64,000 nt of DNA from DMER01 sp003451645 (GTDB lineage: Bacteria; Pseudomonadota; Alphaproteobacteria; Micropepsales; Micropepsaceae): assembly GCA_031976175.1 (NCBI GenBank), contig DALYLR010000015.1:12636-76635 (forward strand), read 5' to 3'. A model generated the notes under the pieces. The model did not search any database, had not been told where the DNA came from, and saw nothing but the letters and a program-made list of their open reading frames with translations. The position numbers were made by a program, and so were the translations under genes. This document shows positions 62,750 to 64,000 of the stretch, piece by piece. Position 1 is the first letter of the stretch. The number at the start of each line of letters is the position of its first letter.

Positions 62750-63978
62750 CTGCCGCCATCCTGCCGCCGGTGATTTGCGCCTTGATCCTCAACGAGGTCG
62801 TGCTCGCGCAAGTGACGAGTTCAAGCACGTTGTCGCTGCGCAGCGTTGCGGGTGCGGCACTGGGTCTTGCGCTGCTGCCAGCGGCAGGGGCGGGTGGTTT
62901 GATCCTTGCACTGAGCATGAGTGCGGCCTTGGTGCTTTGGCATCCGCATGAGCGGTTGCGCCAGTTTCCTGTGAGTGCCGCGCTGTTGTTTGCAACACCT
63001 TTGACAGTTTCAGCGATCTGCTGTCTTCAGATCACCGGGCTTGGGCCGCTGGCGTGGGACAAGGCGTTAGCGGCGGTTTGTGTGAGTTTAGCCGTGATTT
63101 TGATGGCGCGGGCCATCAGCCCAGTTGCGCGGGCCGAAACGAAGCTCGCGCAGTGTCTGATCCTTGCCAGCGTGTTGGCAGCCATCATGGGCGAGGCAGG
63201 TGCGGTGTGGCTATTGTGCGCGATCCCCTCGGCGGTGGCTGTCTTGCCGCGCATGAGGGTCGCGCGCGGGCCCTTGCTGACGGCGGCGGCTATGCTGGTG
63301 CCGGCCCTTGCCTTCAACGCGCAAGCCGGTCCCTGGGCCCTACCGCAAGGGCAAAGCTTGATCATTGCCCGGACAAGCGTCGAGACGGCGCAAGGGGAGG
63401 GCGACCCAGCGCGGACGGCCAGTGTCTATAGCGAAACAGGTGTGGCGGAGGGGTTGACTGCTCTGAAGCAGATATGGCTGCAAGAGCGCGAAGGTGAGAC
63501 GCAAAAGGCGGGCGGGCATGCGGGCCTGCGATGGCAGGTGATGAGCGATGGTCCGTGGGCGGCAGGATTAACTGCCACGGCCGGGATCAATGGCACAGAT
63601 CCCGAGGCGCCACTTCCAGCGTTTGGCGATGCGGCCTTTGGTACGGTCAGTGCCAGCCTGGGGTGGAGCGGGGAGATTGCGGGCTTTGAGAGCTTTGCCT
63701 TTGCGGAGGCGGGCTATCAGGCGGCACTTGGCGACGAAGCGGATTTGCGCCTCGCCAGTGTTGAGGGCGGGGTTCATCTGGACGCGGACTGGTCGTGGCT
63801 CGCGCGGGTTGAGGTCAGTTCGGGCGGCGAGGAGCGGGGGCAGACCGTGTACGGACAAACCTCGCTGCTGATGCGCGTCATTGACGATGTCAATGTGGAA
63901 GTGGGTGTTGGGGCGCGGATGGAGGACAGCCGCGAAGCCGACGTGCAGGGCTTTGCGAGTGTGTGGGTGCGGTTTTGA
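62746..63978 (+). CDS. Membrane protein fused to a beta-barrel-like domain
   Basis: 410 aa, ATGA overlap with the GT2 gene. Residues 1-200 hold about six hydrophobic segments (inner-membrane type). Residues 195-217 (LLTAAAMLVPALAFNAQA-GP) look just like a cleavable signal peptide. From 240 to the end the sequence is made of alternating beta strands with aromatic girdles (HAGLRWQVMSDGPWAAGLTA, SASLGWSGEIAGFESFAFAEAGY) and ends in VWVRF, the C-terminal Phe of outer-membrane barrels. Together with the GT2 it may form a polysaccharide synthesis and export unit, but this is inference. Confidence 0.75.
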   Translation: MTAAILPPVICALILNEVVLAQVTSSSTLSLRSVAGAALGLALLPAAGAGGLILALSMSAALVLWHPHERLRQFPVSAALLFATPLTVSAICCLQITGLGPLAWDKALAAVCVSLAVILMARAISPVARAETKLAQCLILASVLAAIMGEAGAVWLLCAIPSAVAVLPRMRVARGPLLTAAAMLVPALAFNAQAGPWALPQGQSLIIARTSVETAQGEGDPARTASVYSETGVAEGLTALKQIWLQEREGETQKAGGHAGLRWQVMSDGPWAAGLTATAGINGTDPEAPLPAFGDAAFGTVSASLGWSGEIAGFESFAFAEAGYQAALGDEADLRLASVEGGVHLDADWSWLARVEVSSGGEERGQTVYGQTSLLMRVIDDVNVEVGVGARMEDSREADVQGFASVWVRF

Positions 63979-64000
63979 GGTTGCGCGCGGTGCCCCCCTC

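Overview
This 64 kb window is chromosomal DNA of a high-GC alphaproteobacterium. The gene content points there: a DUF3126 protein, a DUF2336 protein, a TorF/Gcw_chp-type porin, a phasin with a lysine/alanine-rich tail next to a TetR regulator, a BLUF protein, and a DUF1501/DUF1800 secreted pair. The family cannot be fixed from sequence alone; a Caulobacterales/Hyphomonadales-like or Rhodospirillales-like organism would fit. Most genes are housekeeping or nutrient-scavenging genes in short operons, with start codons often overlapping the upstream stop as ATGA. No rRNA operon, integrase, transposase, CRISPR array or replication origin is visible. One tRNA gene, tRNA-Leu(TAA), lies at 10.35 kb.

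Layout. 0-1.3 kb: end of a glutathione S-transferase gene and an AT-rich TIR-domain membrane protein. 1.3-10.2 kb: succinate-semialdehyde dehydrogenase, an S9 lipoprotein peptidase, map-radC, a DUF885 hydrolase and a CinA-type molybdopterin-binding protein. 10.3-22.7 kb: tRNA-Leu, saccharopine-dehydrogenase-like oxidoreductase, phasin/TetR, a GPH-type transporter with two alpha/beta hydrolases and a START-like protein, a porin, an SDR, a phosphoglycerate-mutase-like phosphatase, nitroreductase plus SH3 protein, CysE and a GNAT. 22.8-23.6 kb: an AT-rich solitary HsdR-N-like nuclease-domain protein, followed by a 30-codon reading frame on the minus strand with an exceptionally strong Shine-Dalgarno and its own terminator. 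23.9-32.8 kb: FAD amine oxidase, DUF3126, small membrane or secreted proteins, PhoH, a TPR-sulfotransferase and the methylcrotonyl-CoA carboxylase beta subunit.

32.8-41.0 kb is the accessory part. A Panacea-domain antitoxin with an unrecognised partner, an orphan DUF433 protein, a BLUF photoreceptor and a small membrane protein lie between liuB (mccB) and liuC, two genes that belong to one leucine-degradation pathway. After liuC and a lipoprotein come a HigBA-type pair, two AT-rich orphans, a GNAT and a VapBC pair whose start overlaps a perfect 16-bp palindrome. A 470-bp non-coding stretch follows, with decamer repeats and two large inverted repeats.

41.0-64.0 kb: gamma-glutamyltransferase, a Rap1a/Tai-like protein, CDP-alcohol phosphatidyltransferase with a HIT protein, a lytic transglycosylase, MFS, Rsm22, DUF2336, TPR, TetR, an UPF0126 channel-like protein, a sulfatase, a lysozyme-like Tat protein, a helical decamer array, a possible ferritin-like protein, an SDR, a CAP-domain protein, DUF1501/DUF1800, a TPR membrane protein with an upstream 57-aa membrane protein, and a GT2 glycosyltransferase overlapping a gene for an odd protein that joins an inner-membrane part to an outer-membrane beta-barrel-like part.

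The most promising undescribed items are the Panacea-partner pair, the TIR plus four-helix membrane protein, the decamer arrays and nested inverted repeats, the strong-SD micro-ORF, and the membrane/beta-barrel fusion behind the GT2 gene.
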